DNA of 32,290 bases from assembly GCA_002390045.1 (NCBI GenBank), contig DGSB01000050.1, positions 1-32,290 of the forward strand. Direction: 5' to 3'. Position numbers and translations under genes: made by a program. This document shows, piece after piece, positions 1 through 7,877 of this stretch; position 1 is the first letter of the stretch; each line of letters begins with the position of its first letter. This DNA is from Fibrobacter sp. UBA4373. Lineage in GTDB: Bacteria; Fibrobacterota; Fibrobacteria; Fibrobacterales; Fibrobacteraceae. The notes under the pieces are model-generated. The model was given only the letters and a program-made list of their open reading frames with translations, had not been told where the DNA came from and did not search any database.

Positions 1-1
1 C

Positions 2-97
2 GACCTGATGCAAAAGCCGATCTTTGGCGAAGATGCTTACGTCACTCTCGTCACGGAATTCGTGACGCACATGTTCGACCGCGACGACAACTTCTAA
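2..97 (+). CDS. C-terminal fragment of an unidentified protein
   Basis: An open frame runs in from the left edge and stops at TAA 95-97. It gives 31 residues ending in MFDRDDNF, with an acidic C-terminus. The coding look is reasonable, but there is too little to assign a family. It converges on the CotH-like gene, whose stop codon lies only five bases away, and no terminator hairpin is visible between them. The rest of the gene lies outside the window. Confidence 0.45.
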   Translation, partial: DLMQKPIFGEDAYVTLVTEFVTHMFDRDDNF

Positions 98-102
98 AAA
101 TT

Positions 103-1344
103 CTAAAGATTGTCTTCAATCCACTGGAAGCGTTTTTCCATCCACACGGTCATGGAATCGACGGCTTCGTCGTAAGAATCGTACGAATGTCTTAACGCCC
201 AAAGGAACGTGTTGTCCAGAATCGGCCAACGCTTTATATCATTCTTTGCAGCTTTTTCGATTTGACTTTTATACAGCGGAATACTGTCAATCAGCTCATG
301 GAACGTTTCCCGATGAGCCATCCAATATTCCTTCGTCATTTCTTGCATGCGGGCATCCATGAGAATATAACGGTTCCAACGGTAATTGCGAATGAACCAG
401 TTTTCGGGCATGGCGAACTTTTCGCGAGATTCATTTCCAAAGCCCAGGTCAAAATCCCACAACGGGCCAAAATGGATTGTGCCGCCTTTTTCCCAATAAA
501 AGAATACGCTCCGGGTAAATTTGCCATCTTCATTTTTCGCAAATTCCTGCACCCAGTAATATTCAAGAAAATCGCGAATGTCTAACCAATTGGGGAGCGA
601 ATCGACCCCCCAAAAATTTTGCCGATGCAAATAAACTTCAAAATCATCCAAATGATCCTTTGCCATCTGCAACGACTTTTCGGAAATCTGTTTAGGCTCT
701 TGAATATGAATCAGGTTTCCATCGCGGGTTTCAAAATATGGGTCATCTATTTTTTTGGAATCTTCTTTTTCAAATAGAAAGCTCGAATCCGACTTGGAAA
801 GCGGGACGCGGTTCTTCGAAGACTTAACCGTTTCCGTAAGCAAGTACAGGCCTTTATATTCGCGATTCAAATAAAGTTCCACATAACGCATGCGCGGTAC
901 GTAAGAAACTCCCAGGCGATTTGCCAAGCGGTTCATCATAAAATCCCGCAAGAGAGTTTTATCGCCATAGTTCGACCGCAGCGCCCAATCCTTGTCCTTC
1001 GGCATTCCCAAAAGAGATGTCTTTTTAAAAAATTCGAGTTTAATTCCATACTTGGGAGCATGGAATGTCGAGTTTCCACGCCCGCGCACCGTGAGCTCTA
1101 AAATTTCAGACGATGGAGAATCCTCGCCATAGATCTGCAAACGCGCAGGCACTTTTGTTTCGCGGTCACGAATATCCTTAAAGTTTTCCGTTTCAATGAC
1201 CAGGCGCGGGACTCCCGCATAAGGATATTCCGAATCGTCAAGCGGCAAATAGGAGGATTCTTCTAGCGAAGATTCCGTTTCTTCCCAAAGGCACCCCGCT
1301 AGTGCGAGGAAGCTCGCAAAGATTATCCATTTCACCCTGAACAT
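103..1344 (-). CDS. CotH kinase-family lipoprotein
   Basis: The 413-residue protein begins with a short basic stretch, a hydrophobic segment and a lipobox ending at Cys18 (LAGC), so it should be a lipid-anchored envelope protein. The body matches the CotH family. Residues 85-175 contain RGRGNST, the W-ALRSNYGDKTLLRD segment and YKGLYLLTE, and the metal-site-like motif GPLWDFDLGFGN is at 293-304. CotH proteins have an atypical protein-kinase fold. The Bacillus member phosphorylates spore-coat proteins, and in non-sporulating cellulolytic bacteria the relatives are secreted or surface proteins of unknown target. I infer an envelope role here, not a spore role. The ATG at 1344 has no good ribosome site, but it gives a complete signal peptide. 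The length is usual for the family. Confidence 0.85.
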   Translation of the reverse strand: MFRVKWIIFASFLALAGCLWEETESSLEESSYLPLDDSEYPYAGVPRLVIETENFKDIRDRETKVPARLQIYGEDSPSSEILELTVRGRGNSTFHAPKYGIKLEFFKKTSLLGMPKDKDWALRSNYGDKTLLRDFMMNRLANRLGVSYVPRMRYVELYLNREYKGLYLLTETVKSSKNRVPLSKSDSSFLFEKEDSKKIDDPYFETRDGNLIHIQEPKQISEKSLQMAKDHLDDFEVYLHRQNFWGVDSLPNWLDIRDFLEYYWVQEFAKNEDGKFTRSVFFYWEKGGTIHFGPLWDFDLGFGNESREKFAMPENWFIRNYRWNRYILMDARMQEMTKEYWMAHRETFHELIDSIPLYKSQIEKAAKNDIKRWPILDNTFLWALRHSYDSYDEAVDSMTVWMEKRFQWIEDNL

Positions 1345-1369
1345 AAATTAACGAAATAGAATATAGCCG

Positions 1370-1407
1370 AAAAAAAAAAGCTTTGCCGTTCCAAGCAAAG
1401 CTTTTTA
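1370..1407 (-). terminator. Rho-independent terminator after lysR
   Basis: A 12-base perfect stem (1375-1386 with 1395-1406, containing AAGCTTTGC) has an 8-base loop. Read on the minus strand it is followed by a run of T residues from the A tract at 1370-1380. It sits just downstream of the lysR stop codon and upstream of the CotH-like gene, so it insulates the two. Confidence 0.85.
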
Positions 1408-1425
1408 CACCCCAAAATCGAGATT

Positions 1426-2325
1426 TTAAGAATTAACCGTGCGTTTCTTTTTCCGCTGATGCAAAATAAATTTGGTCAAATAGCTGTAAAAGGCTTCTGT
1501 TTTGGAATTGTCCTGTTTATTCCGGCGTAACGAAACCACAATGTCGCGCTTAAAATCCGTATCGGTGACTTCCAAAAGGCGCACCTTTTTATGGTCCATC
1601 TTTCCCCAGGAAAGTTCCGGCCAAAAGCCGACGCCAATGCCCGCAGCCACAGCTTCTTTCACGGCCATCGCGTTGTCGCTTTCAAAAGTCACGTTCGCAT
1701 TAAAGCCGACACGTTCACAAAGTTCATTGCAAATTTTACGGTACTGCTTGGATCCATAAAGACGGATAAATTTTTCATCGCGCAAGTCAAAAAGCGAAAT
1801 CGAATTCATCTTTTTATACCGCGCAATATTGGGGACCGCAAGAAAAATCTTTTCGGAATGCACGAACGTTTCGTCGCTGTTCGTATGGTCCAATTCCGGT
1901 CTATAATTTGCATAAGTCCGAACGCAAATATCAAAGACGTTCGTTTCTTCGTTCTGGATCAAGTCCACGTCTATATCGGAATGCGTTTTTTTATAATCGA
2001 TGACTGCATTCGTAATTAAGGTCGAAGCGGCAAGAACGTTCAGTTTAATGTTATTGTTCTGATGCTGAATCATTTCTTGCAGTTGCGACGGAAGCACCAT
2101 CATATTTTCGTATAAAGGGCGAAGCTTTTCATAAAAGAAACGTCCCGCTTCCGTTAATTTAATGTTTCGACCGACGGTTTTAAAAAGAGGAACTCCCAGT
2201 TCACTTTCGAGCTTATGAATGGCTTGGGTCAACGCAGGCTGCACAACATAAAGATTTTTTGCACTCTGCGTCACATGCTCCGTTCGGGCGACTTCCAAAA
2301 AATATTTCAGCTGAGTCAATTCCAT
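1426..2325 (-). CDS. LysR-family transcriptional regulator
   Basis: This is a 299-residue DNA-binding regulator. Residues 1-60 form the typical winged helix-turn-helix: MELTQLKYFLEVA, then the recognition segment VQPALTQAIHKLESELG, then FKTVGRNIKLTEAG. The rest is a periplasmic-binding-like effector domain of about 200 residues ending in a basic tail. I chose the ATG at 2325 because LysR proteins start with this motif. The frame is open to an ATG at 2376, but that would add 17 residues not typical of the family. Neither start has a clear ribosome site. The gene is divergent from the FISUMP lipoprotein and the YidE-type transporter, which are its most likely targets besides itself. The effector cannot be predicted. 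Confidence 0.9.
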   Translation of the reverse strand: MELTQLKYFLEVARTEHVTQSAKNLYVVQPALTQAIHKLESELGVPLFKTVGRNIKLTEAGRFFYEKLRPLYENMMVLPSQLQEMIQHQNNNIKLNVLAASTLITNAVIDYKKTHSDIDVDLIQNEETNVFDICVRTYANYRPELDHTNSDETFVHSEKIFLAVPNIARYKKMNSISLFDLRDEKFIRLYGSKQYRKICNELCERVGFNANVTFESDNAMAVKEAVAAGIGVGFWPELSWGKMDHKKVRLLEVTDTDFKRDIVVSLRRNKQDNSKTEAFYSYLTKFILHQRKKKRTVNS

Positions 2326-2532
2326 TGTTTGCAAATATAAGCAAAATTCATTTTCATTTCTAGGCATTCCTTCCATAACTTAAACTTATGATCATATCAA
2401 GTAAGATTATAACATAACCTATAATTAATAATTTTTTATGATAGATTCATACAAACATATTATTAGTCAAAATTGATTGATTTCTCTACATTTAGACCAT
2501 CAAAAACAGACACCATTCAATCAGGAGTCCTT
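2326..2532. promoter_or_regulatory. Divergent promoter region with TATGA/TCATA inverted repeats
   Basis: This AT-rich stretch separates lysR from the lipoprotein gene. It contains a perfect palindrome TATGATCATA at 2387-2396. A second inverted repeat with the same half-sites, TATGA and TCATA separated by five bases, is at 2437-2451, so the sites start 50 bases apart. A TATAAT hexamer at 2420-2425 lies between them. Paired dyads in a lysR divergent region are what an autoregulating LysR protein would use. This is inference from position and symmetry only. Confidence 0.4.
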
Positions 2533-3051
2533 ATGTCGATTAAGTTTTTTGCCGCTCTCGCAGTCGCCACATTTGCCCTTACCGCTTGCCAAAAGGCAAA
2601 CACTTGCTCTTATAACGCAGAATCGGGCGAGCTCGCTTGCGTTGAAAAAGTGTACAAAACAGTGAACACCGGGAACCACATTTGGATGGCAGAAAACCTC
2701 GCCCGCTTGGACCTCACCGGCACAAGCCACTGCTACGGAGACTCCGCCAAGAACTGTGAAGTCTACGGATCCCTTTACCCATACGAAACAGCCACAAAAA
2801 TTTGCCCAGACGGTTGGACCCTCCCGACAAAAGCCGATTTTGAAAAAGCCGACATGGGCGCTTTGAACGTAGTCAAGGCCGGCTTCCGCTACTATGATGG
2901 CAAATCTGCCGATATGGGCGTAAGCGCAAGCTTCTGGACAGCAGACGACTTTGACGATTCCCGTGCAGTTCTCGTCCGCGTTACCGATACGGTCGTTTTT
3001 GAGCACTTCAACAAGAGCATTTCCGCTTCGCTCCGTTGCATTAAAAAGTAA
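2533..3051 (+). CDS. FISUMP-domain lipoprotein
   Basis: This 172-residue lipoprotein has a lipobox ending LTAC near residue 19. The mature part fits the Fibrobacter succinogenes major paralogous (FISUMP) domain: WMAENLA near the start, CYGDSAKNCEVYGSLYPYETA, the CPDGWTLPTKADFE motif, SFWTADDF, and a C-terminal LRCIK. The Cys pairs are probably disulphide-bonded outside the cytoplasm. The domain is hugely expanded in Fibrobacter and its function is not known. It resembles C-type-lectin-like or formylglycine-enzyme-like folds only loosely. The start at 2533 was chosen for the AGGAG about ten bases upstream. An in-frame upstream ATG at 2473 would bury the signal peptide. The transporter gene follows after 44 bases on the same strand and may be cotranscribed. 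Confidence 0.85.
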   Translation: MSIKFFAALAVATFALTACQKANTCSYNAESGELACVEKVYKTVNTGNHIWMAENLARLDLTGTSHCYGDSAKNCEVYGSLYPYETATKICPDGWTLPTKADFEKADMGALNVVKAGFRYYDGKSADMGVSASFWTADDFDDSRAVLVRVTDTVVFEHFNKSISASLRCIKK

Positions 3052-3095
3052 ATTCCATCCTATACCAGGAACGTTCACTTTAACCCAAAAATCCT

Positions 3096-4757
3096 ATGCA
3101 ATGGTTCATTGATTTATTTACAGGATCGTCGGTTGCACAGCAGGTGGTTGTACTTTCTTTTACAGCAGCCATCGGCTTAATGATCGGACGTATCAAAGTC
3201 AAAGGCGTAAGCCTCGGCGGCGCGGGCGCCCTTTTTGTCGGCATTCTCTTTGGTCATTTCGGCCTACGCATGAATCCAAGCGTTCTGCACTTTATGCAGG
3301 AATTCGGTTTGATTCTTTTTGTGTACACGATCGGCATGCAAGTGGGCCCGGGCTTTATCGACTCGATTCGTCGTCACGGTCTTGTACTGAACATTCTTGC
3401 CGTAAGCATCGTCCTGATGGGCGTGCTGATTACCGTCGGCATTTATCTCTTTACGGACATGAAGGGGAATGTTCCGGTTTTGATCGGCATGCTTTGCGGT
3501 GCTGTCACGAACACGCCTTCGTTAGGTGCCGCCAATTCGGCCCTAGCCGCAGCAGGCGCAGACACTTCCCTGACAGGAATCGGTTACGCAGTTGCGTATC
3601 CGTTCGGCGTCATCGGCATCATCCTTGTGATGATTCTTGTGCGCCTGTTCTTTAGAAAAAAGCCGGACGTTGCCGCAGAAGAATATGCGACCGAACTCGG
3701 CAAGACCCGTCAAGACATCGTTTCTTGCAGCCTTGCTCTCGAAAACAAGAACCTCTTTAATATTCGCATCAAGGATATTCCGGGCATTCGCACAAGCGAT
3801 ATCGTGATTACCCGTTTACAGCGCGGCGAAGACATTTCTATGCCAGACGGCAAGGTCGTTTTGCAGGAAGGCGACAAGCTGCACATTGTCGGATTCCCGA
3901 AAGATGTAGAACTGATGGAAAAGCTAATCGGTTCGCGTCTCGAAAAGCCGATTACACAGATTCATTCGAAGCTTGAAACCCGCAGCGTTCTGGTGACCAA
4001 CAAAAAGGTTTTAGGAAAAACTCTTGGCGAACTGGCTTTGGAACGCTACGGCGTTACCGCAAGCCGTGTCGTCCGCGGAGAATTCAAATTCACAGGCCGC
4101 CTCGATTTGCGTCTCAAGTTTGCCGATAAGGTTTTGCTTGTCGGTTCGAGCGAAGGAATTGACGCCGCAGCCAAAAAACTGGGCGACTCTCTCAAGGCTC
4201 TCGACCATCCCGAAATCATCCCCGCATTTGTCGGAATTTTTCTCGGTATTATCCTCGGATCGATTCCTATCGCGATTCCTGGCATGCCGACACCGCTTAA
4301 GCTCGGTCTTGCCGGTGGCCCGCTGATCGTCGCTATTCTGCTTTCGCGCAAACGTAAAATCGGTCCGTTGAACTTCTTTATGGCAGCCAGCGCAAACCTG
4401 ATGCTCCGGGAACTCGGCATTACGCTGTTCCTCACGTGCGTGGGCTTAAATGCCGGCATCAAGTTCTTTGATGTTCTTTTGAACGGAGACGGTTTCTACT
4501 ACATGGGACTCGCCGCTTTAATAACCTTTATTCCGCTGATGATTGCAGGCATTGTCGGAACGCTCGTTTTCAAAGTCAATTACCTGAGCCTTTGCGGTAT
4601 GATTGCCGGATCCATGACGGACCCTCCCGCCCTCGCCTTTGCAAACGGTATGACCAATAGCGAAGCGACAAACGTGGGATACGCTTCCGTTTACCCTCTA
4701 ACGATGCTTCTGCGCATTTTAAGCGCACAAGTTCTAGCGATACTCCTTCTCGCTTAG
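3096..4757 (+). CDS. YidE/AspT-type transporter with two RCK_C (TrkA-C) domains
   Basis: The 553-residue membrane protein has the layout of the aspartate:alanine exchanger (AAE) family and of E. coli YidE. There are two hydrophobic halves (about 1-190 and 375-553), each with a related motif (GMQVGPGF near 80 and CVGLNAGIKFF near 450), around a central soluble part with two TrkA-C-like domains (about 208-280 and 295-364). The length equals that of E. coli YidE. Members exchange or export small carboxylated compounds, and AspT swaps aspartate for alanine to make proton-motive force. The actual substrate here is unknown. The ribosome site before ATG 3096 is weak, which fits translation coupled to the upstream lipoprotein gene. 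A large palindromic repeat ends the unit. Confidence 0.88.
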   Translation: MQWFIDLFTGSSVAQQVVVLSFTAAIGLMIGRIKVKGVSLGGAGALFVGILFGHFGLRMNPSVLHFMQEFGLILFVYTIGMQVGPGFIDSIRRHGLVLNILAVSIVLMGVLITVGIYLFTDMKGNVPVLIGMLCGAVTNTPSLGAANSALAAAGADTSLTGIGYAVAYPFGVIGIILVMILVRLFFRKKPDVAAEEYATELGKTRQDIVSCSLALENKNLFNIRIKDIPGIRTSDIVITRLQRGEDISMPDGKVVLQEGDKLHIVGFPKDVELMEKLIGSRLEKPITQIHSKLETRSVLVTNKKVLGKTLGELALERYGVTASRVVRGEFKFTGRLDLRLKFADKVLLVGSSEGIDAAAKKLGDSLKALDHPEIIPAFVGIFLGIILGSIPIAIPGMPTPLKLGLAGGPLIVAILLSRKRKIGPLNFFMAASANLMLRELGITLFLTCVGLNAGIKFFDVLLNGDGFYYMGLAALITFIPLMIAGIVGTLVFKVNYLSLCGMIAGSMTDPPALAFANGMTNSEATNVGYASVYPLTMLLRILSAQVLAILLLA

Positions 4758-4780
4758 AGCGCAGTTTGCAATCGTTTTAA

Positions 4781-4846
4781 CTGTCATTGCGAGGAACGAA
4801 GCAATCCAGGTTTGCTTCGGGCAACGTCCTCGCAATGACATTTTTT
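4781..4846. repeat. Dispersed palindromic repeat, copy 1, acting as bidirectional terminator
   Basis: A nested stem-loop has an outer 14-base perfect stem (TGTCATTGCGAGGA 4782-4795 with 4827-4840) and an inner 8-base stem (CGAAGCAA 4797-4804 with 4812-4819), followed by six T residues. It lies between the convergent transporter and exonuclease genes and probably terminates both. The TGTCATTGCGAGG...GAAGCAATCC core recurs at 17341 and 17771-17852, so it is a repeat family and not a simple terminator. Confidence 0.8.
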
Positions 4847-5591
4847 ATATCTCTAATCCTATCGGGCAGTGGTCACTGCCAAAAATATCATCATAGATAT
4901 AAGATTCTTTGACCTTCGGGAAAAGACTTTCCGAAACAACGAAATAATCCAAACGCCATCCGATATTGTTATCGCGGGCGTGCCCAATATAACTCCACCA
5001 GCTGTAACGCACCGTGTCCGGATGCAATTTGCGGAACGTATCCACAAAGCCACTCGCAAGGAGATCGGTGAACTTGGCGCGTTCTTCATCGGTAAAGCCT
5101 GCGTGTCCACGGTTGGCGCGGGCGTTGTAAATATCGATTTCGTTGTGGGCCACGTTCAGGTCGCCACAAAGGATAACAGGTTTCTTTTCTTCGAGCTTTT
5201 TCAGGTAGGCCTTGAACGTATCTTCAAAGTGCATGCGGGACTCTAAGCGCGAAAGGTCCCGTTTCACATTCGGCACATAGGTCGTGACGAGGTAAAAATC
5301 TTCGAATTCCGCAGTAATGCTTCGGCCTTCATCGTCGTATTCGGATTCGCCGTAACCGTACTGAACGCTCAGCGGTTCCGTTTTGCTGTAGATCATCGTT
5401 CCCGAATAGCCCTTACGCTTGGCCGGGTAAAGATATTCCTTATAACCTTCCGGATGAAAATCGATCTGGTTCATTTCCGCCTTGACTTCTTGCATACAAA
5501 AGACGTCCGCATCGATCTTTGCGAGAAAATCCGGAAGACCTTTTTTGATGCAGGCGCGAATTCCTGCGACATTCCAAGAGACAAGTCTCAT
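4845..5591 (-). CDS. xth: Exodeoxyribonuclease III (AP endonuclease)
   Basis: This 248-residue cytoplasmic DNA repair enzyme removes 3' blocking groups and cuts at abasic sites. All endonuclease/exonuclease/phosphatase-fold motifs of the ExoIII family are present in order: LVSWNVAGIRA at the N-terminus, MQEVKAE with the metal-binding Glu35, YSGTMIYSK, the GDLN motif followed by AHNEIDI, the WRLDYF segment, and the C-terminal GSDHCPIGLEI with the catalytic Asp-His. The start at 5591 has an AAGGAG nine bases upstream. The frame is open to 5645, but that adds 18 residues before the conserved MRLVSWN start. It lies downstream of pstS on the same strand but behind a terminator. Confidence 0.95.
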   Translation of the reverse strand: MRLVSWNVAGIRACIKKGLPDFLAKIDADVFCMQEVKAEMNQIDFHPEGYKEYLYPAKRKGYSGTMIYSKTEPLSVQYGYGESEYDDEGRSITAEFEDFYLVTTYVPNVKRDLSRLESRMHFEDTFKAYLKKLEEKKPVILCGDLNVAHNEIDIYNARANRGHAGFTDEERAKFTDLLASGFVDTFRKLHPDTVRYSWWSYIGHARDNNIGWRLDYFVVSESLFPKVKESYIYDDIFGSDHCPIGLEI

Positions 5592-5628
5592 GTGCGAACT
5601 CCTTTTTAACAATTCTAGTGGAAAATTA

Positions 5629-5661
5629 ATAAAGAAAGTCCCCATTTCCGAAGAAATGAGG
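5629..5661 (-). terminator. Rho-independent terminator after pstS
   Basis: A nine-base stem (5640-5648 with 5653-5661, one G-U pair in the minus-strand RNA) closes a UUCG tetraloop and is followed on the minus strand by ACTTTCTTTATT. It lies 30 bases past the pstS stop codon. Confidence 0.75.
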
Positions 5662-5690
5662 ACAGCGTATGGAGTTCAACGAAGAATCTT

Positions 5691-6572
5691 TTACTTCACC
5701 TGATTCCAGAAGCGAATGTTGCCCGTGTAAATGCCGCGCAAATCCGCAAGAGAAATGTTCGAAAGCGGATTCTGGTTGTTCACCACTACAGCAATACCAT
5801 CGCGGGCAATCGTCAAACCGGTGAGCACTTCCTTTTCGCTCGCCTTCAAATCGCGACTTGCCATGCCGATGTCGCAAGTACCTTCTTTTGCGGCAAGCAT
5901 ACCCGAAGAGGAATCGTTTGTTTGAATTTCAATTTCCACATCCGGATTCAAAGCCATATAGGCTTCTTTCAGTTTTTCCATCACCGGGGAAACACTCGAA
6001 GAGCCAGCGATAATAATCTTGCCCTTCATCTTCTTGCTTTCAAAGCGTGCTCCATCGGAAACACCGACATAGCCCTTTGCTTCAATGATACCCTGGCCAT
6101 CTGCGCTCATGATGAACTCGATGAAGTTCTTCACAAGAGCGTTGCCTTCACCCTTTGTTGCAATGTTGAACGGTCTCGAAATCGGATATTTTGCGGCCTT
6201 CACATTTTCCTTAGACGGTTCCACGCCATCGACCGAGAGTGCCTTGATCGTATTATTCCAAGAACCGAGCGAAATGTAACCGATTGCATATTCGTTTCCG
6301 GCGACCGTGCTCATCACACCCTGGGTACCGTCAATCGTCAACGCTTCCTTCGTCGTGATATCCTTTTTCTTTCCGTTTTCCTTGACAATCGTTCCGACGA
6401 GTTCCGTAAACGCATCACGCGTACCCGAACCCGCTTCACGGGTAATCACAGAAATCGCAGCGGATTTTTCGCTCGCTTCCATTTGAGTTTTAGGCTTCGA
6501 TTCGTTGCAAGCGACAATCAGAACCAATGCCATCAAGGCAAAAGAGCAAGCAACTAAAGTGGATTTATTCAT
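5691..6572 (-). CDS. pstS: Phosphate-binding lipoprotein PstS, circularly permuted form
   Basis: The 293-residue lipoprotein (lipobox ending at Cys22) should bind phosphate outside the inner membrane and hand it to PstCAB. The domain order is swapped relative to the textbook protein. The second-half motifs come first: SVITREAGSGTRDAF at 41-55, YAIGYISLGS at 95-104, VDGVEPSKENV, YPISRPF. The usual N-terminal motifs follow: IIIAGSSSVSP at 187-196, DIGMASRDL at 234-242, and DGIAVVVNNQNPL to the end. From memory the same order occurs in many clostridial PstS-like proteins, so I take it as a real variant. The start at 6572 has an AAGGAG upstream; the ATG at 6611 adds 13 non-signal residues. It is divergent from the porin and pstCAB genes and separated from exonuclease III by a terminator. 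Confidence 0.9.
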   Translation of the reverse strand: MNKSTLVACSFALMALVLIVACNESKPKTQMEASEKSAAISVITREAGSGTRDAFTELVGTIVKENGKKKDITTKEALTIDGTQGVMSTVAGNEYAIGYISLGSWNNTIKALSVDGVEPSKENVKAAKYPISRPFNIATKGEGNALVKNFIEFIMSADGQGIIEAKGYVGVSDGARFESKKMKGKIIIAGSSSVSPVMEKLKEAYMALNPDVEIEIQTNDSSSGMLAAKEGTCDIGMASRDLKASEKEVLTGLTIARDGIAVVVNNQNPLSNISLADLRGIYTGNIRFWNQVK

Positions 6573-6627
6573 TCTTATTTCTCCTTCATTAGGTTGTTGA
6601 ATGACGAGCATAAAGTAGACTTGTCTT

Positions 6628-6714
6628 GTAAAGTCCCCACGATTAAGGCCGTAAATTCCTTGTAAAGTTCTACAGCATACTTTCGCCAGTTTCCAGACTT
6701 TTCAAAGACTTTAC
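6628..6714. promoter_or_regulatory. Three GTAAAGT sites in the pstS/porin divergent region
   Basis: The heptamer GTAAAGT occurs at 6628-6634 and 6662-6668 on the plus strand, both within CTTGTAAAGT and 34 bases apart, and at 6708-6714 on the minus strand. All three lie in the 223-base gap between the divergent phosphate genes, where a PhoB-like regulator would be expected to bind. The motif is not the E. coli Pho box. Assignment to phosphate control is inference from location. Confidence 0.4.
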
Positions 6715-6795
6715 TTTCCGTCCCCTTTTGATTTTACAATGGCAACTTAACTTGAGAACGTCATTCAAACAGGGACAATCCCAAAGGAGTTTATA

Positions 6796-7809
6796 ATGAC
6801 ATTGAAGAAACACTGTTTGTTCGCCGCTCTTGCCACCTTCGGCATTGCAGCTGCCGCAGAAGAAAAGGTTGCAGACAACTTTGAGTTGACCGGCAATATT
6901 CAGACACAAGCAGCGAAGGCTTTTTACGATAACGACCAGGACAACACCTTGGACGGTTTCTGGTTCCGCGCAAACATCGGCGGAAGCTACAGTTCTGACA
7001 ACTTCGACGCAAAAGTGACCATTCGCATGTATGCCCCGAATTTTAACGGCGGCTCCGACAAGTATCAAGCAGATACATATTACGGAAATTACAAGTGGAA
7101 CGATCTCGGTTTGAATGTGAAGCTCGGTCACTGGAAAACAGATACGGAAGGCGCTGGCAACTTCGGTGCTTACCTTGACAAGAACCTTTCGAAGCGCGGA
7201 TTCCTTGCCCGCGATTACTCTCATGACGCTTTTGAAGTCGGCTGGAAAAAGGCTTCGAATCAGCTGAACGTGATGATCGGAACCGAAGACGGAAATTTCA
7301 ACAAGGGTTACCTCCGTGTGAACGATGATCTGAAACTCGGAGATGCTCTGAAGATCGGCCTTGGCTACCGTGTAAACGTTCTGGACCTGGTTCAGTACGA
7401 CGCAGTCCTCACGCATGCGGTCGATTTTCGCGCCAAGTTCAACATCGCAGAAAAGCTCGCTGTTTACGGTGAAGCAGCTGCCATCATAACCGGCGAAAAC
7501 GATGACGTGAACGAAGCCACAATCGAAGCGGGCTCTGCCGCAAAGCCTCTTTACGCCCAGGATTCCAAATACTTCCCGGTTTACGCGGGTATTGAATTCC
7601 CGACCGCAGGTATATTGGACAAGGCGTTTGTCGAAGTGGAATACGTCACCGACCGCGATGAATTGAATGCAGACGCAGATGAACTCGGCTGGGCCGTGGG
7701 TCTTGTGAAAAAGGTCGGTAGCCGTAGCAAAGTGCAGGCAACGGTCTACAGCGAAAACAAAATCTCTGACGTCGGATTGAGTGTTCGCCTTACCACGACC
7801 ATTCGCTAA
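6796..7809 (+). CDS. Outer-membrane beta-barrel protein linked to the Pst locus (putative anion porin)
   Basis: This 337-residue protein has a clean signal peptide (about 1-20, small Ala residues before EEKVADNF). The rest alternates hydrophobic and polar residues and is rich in Tyr, Gly, Asn and Asp, as expected for a transmembrane barrel; an example is FWFRANIGGSYSSDNFDAK. It ends in SVRLTTTIR, without the usual terminal aromatic residue. The family is not recognised. Its place between pstS and pstCAB suggests a phosphate-starvation porin similar in role to PhoE or OprP, though I see no clear homology to either. AAGGAG precedes the ATG at 6796. A strong terminator hairpin separates it from pstC. 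Confidence 0.7.
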   Translation: MTLKKHCLFAALATFGIAAAAEEKVADNFELTGNIQTQAAKAFYDNDQDNTLDGFWFRANIGGSYSSDNFDAKVTIRMYAPNFNGGSDKYQADTYYGNYKWNDLGLNVKLGHWKTDTEGAGNFGAYLDKNLSKRGFLARDYSHDAFEVGWKKASNQLNVMIGTEDGNFNKGYLRVNDDLKLGDALKIGLGYRVNVLDLVQYDAVLTHAVDFRAKFNIAEKLAVYGEAAAIITGENDDVNEATIEAGSAAKPLYAQDSKYFPVYAGIEFPTAGILDKAFVEVEYVTDRDELNADADELGWAVGLVKKVGSRSKVQATVYSENKISDVGLSVRLTTTIR

Positions 7810-7831
7810 GGATTTCAGCTTCATCCACTCC

Positions 7832-7866
7832 AAAAAAAGGCCTTCCGATTTTCGGAGGGTCTTTTA
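7832..7866 (+). terminator. Terminator or attenuator between porin and pstC
   Basis: A 14-base stem (7835-7848 with 7852-7865, two G-U pairs) closes a three-base loop and includes the T-rich 3' arm. It begins 26 bases after the porin stop and ends 12 bases before the pstC ATG. No other space for a pstC promoter exists, so pstCAB-phoU must be read through this hairpin or start inside it. Confidence 0.75.
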
Positions 7867-7877
7867 AAGAAAAACTT

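Noticed and set aside
103..1344. Spore-coat function for the CotH-like gene
   Set aside because: The other genes point to a Gram-negative non-sporulating organism, and the protein has a lipobox. CotH relatives occur widely outside spore formers.
5691..6572. PstS order as a frameshift or assembly chimera
   Set aside because: The whole protein is in one uninterrupted frame with signal peptide, ribosome site and terminator, and the two parts join smoothly.
6625..6714. E. coli-type Pho box
   Set aside because: No CTGTCAT direct repeats with four-base spacing were found. The repeated word here is GTAAAGT, reported only as a candidate site.
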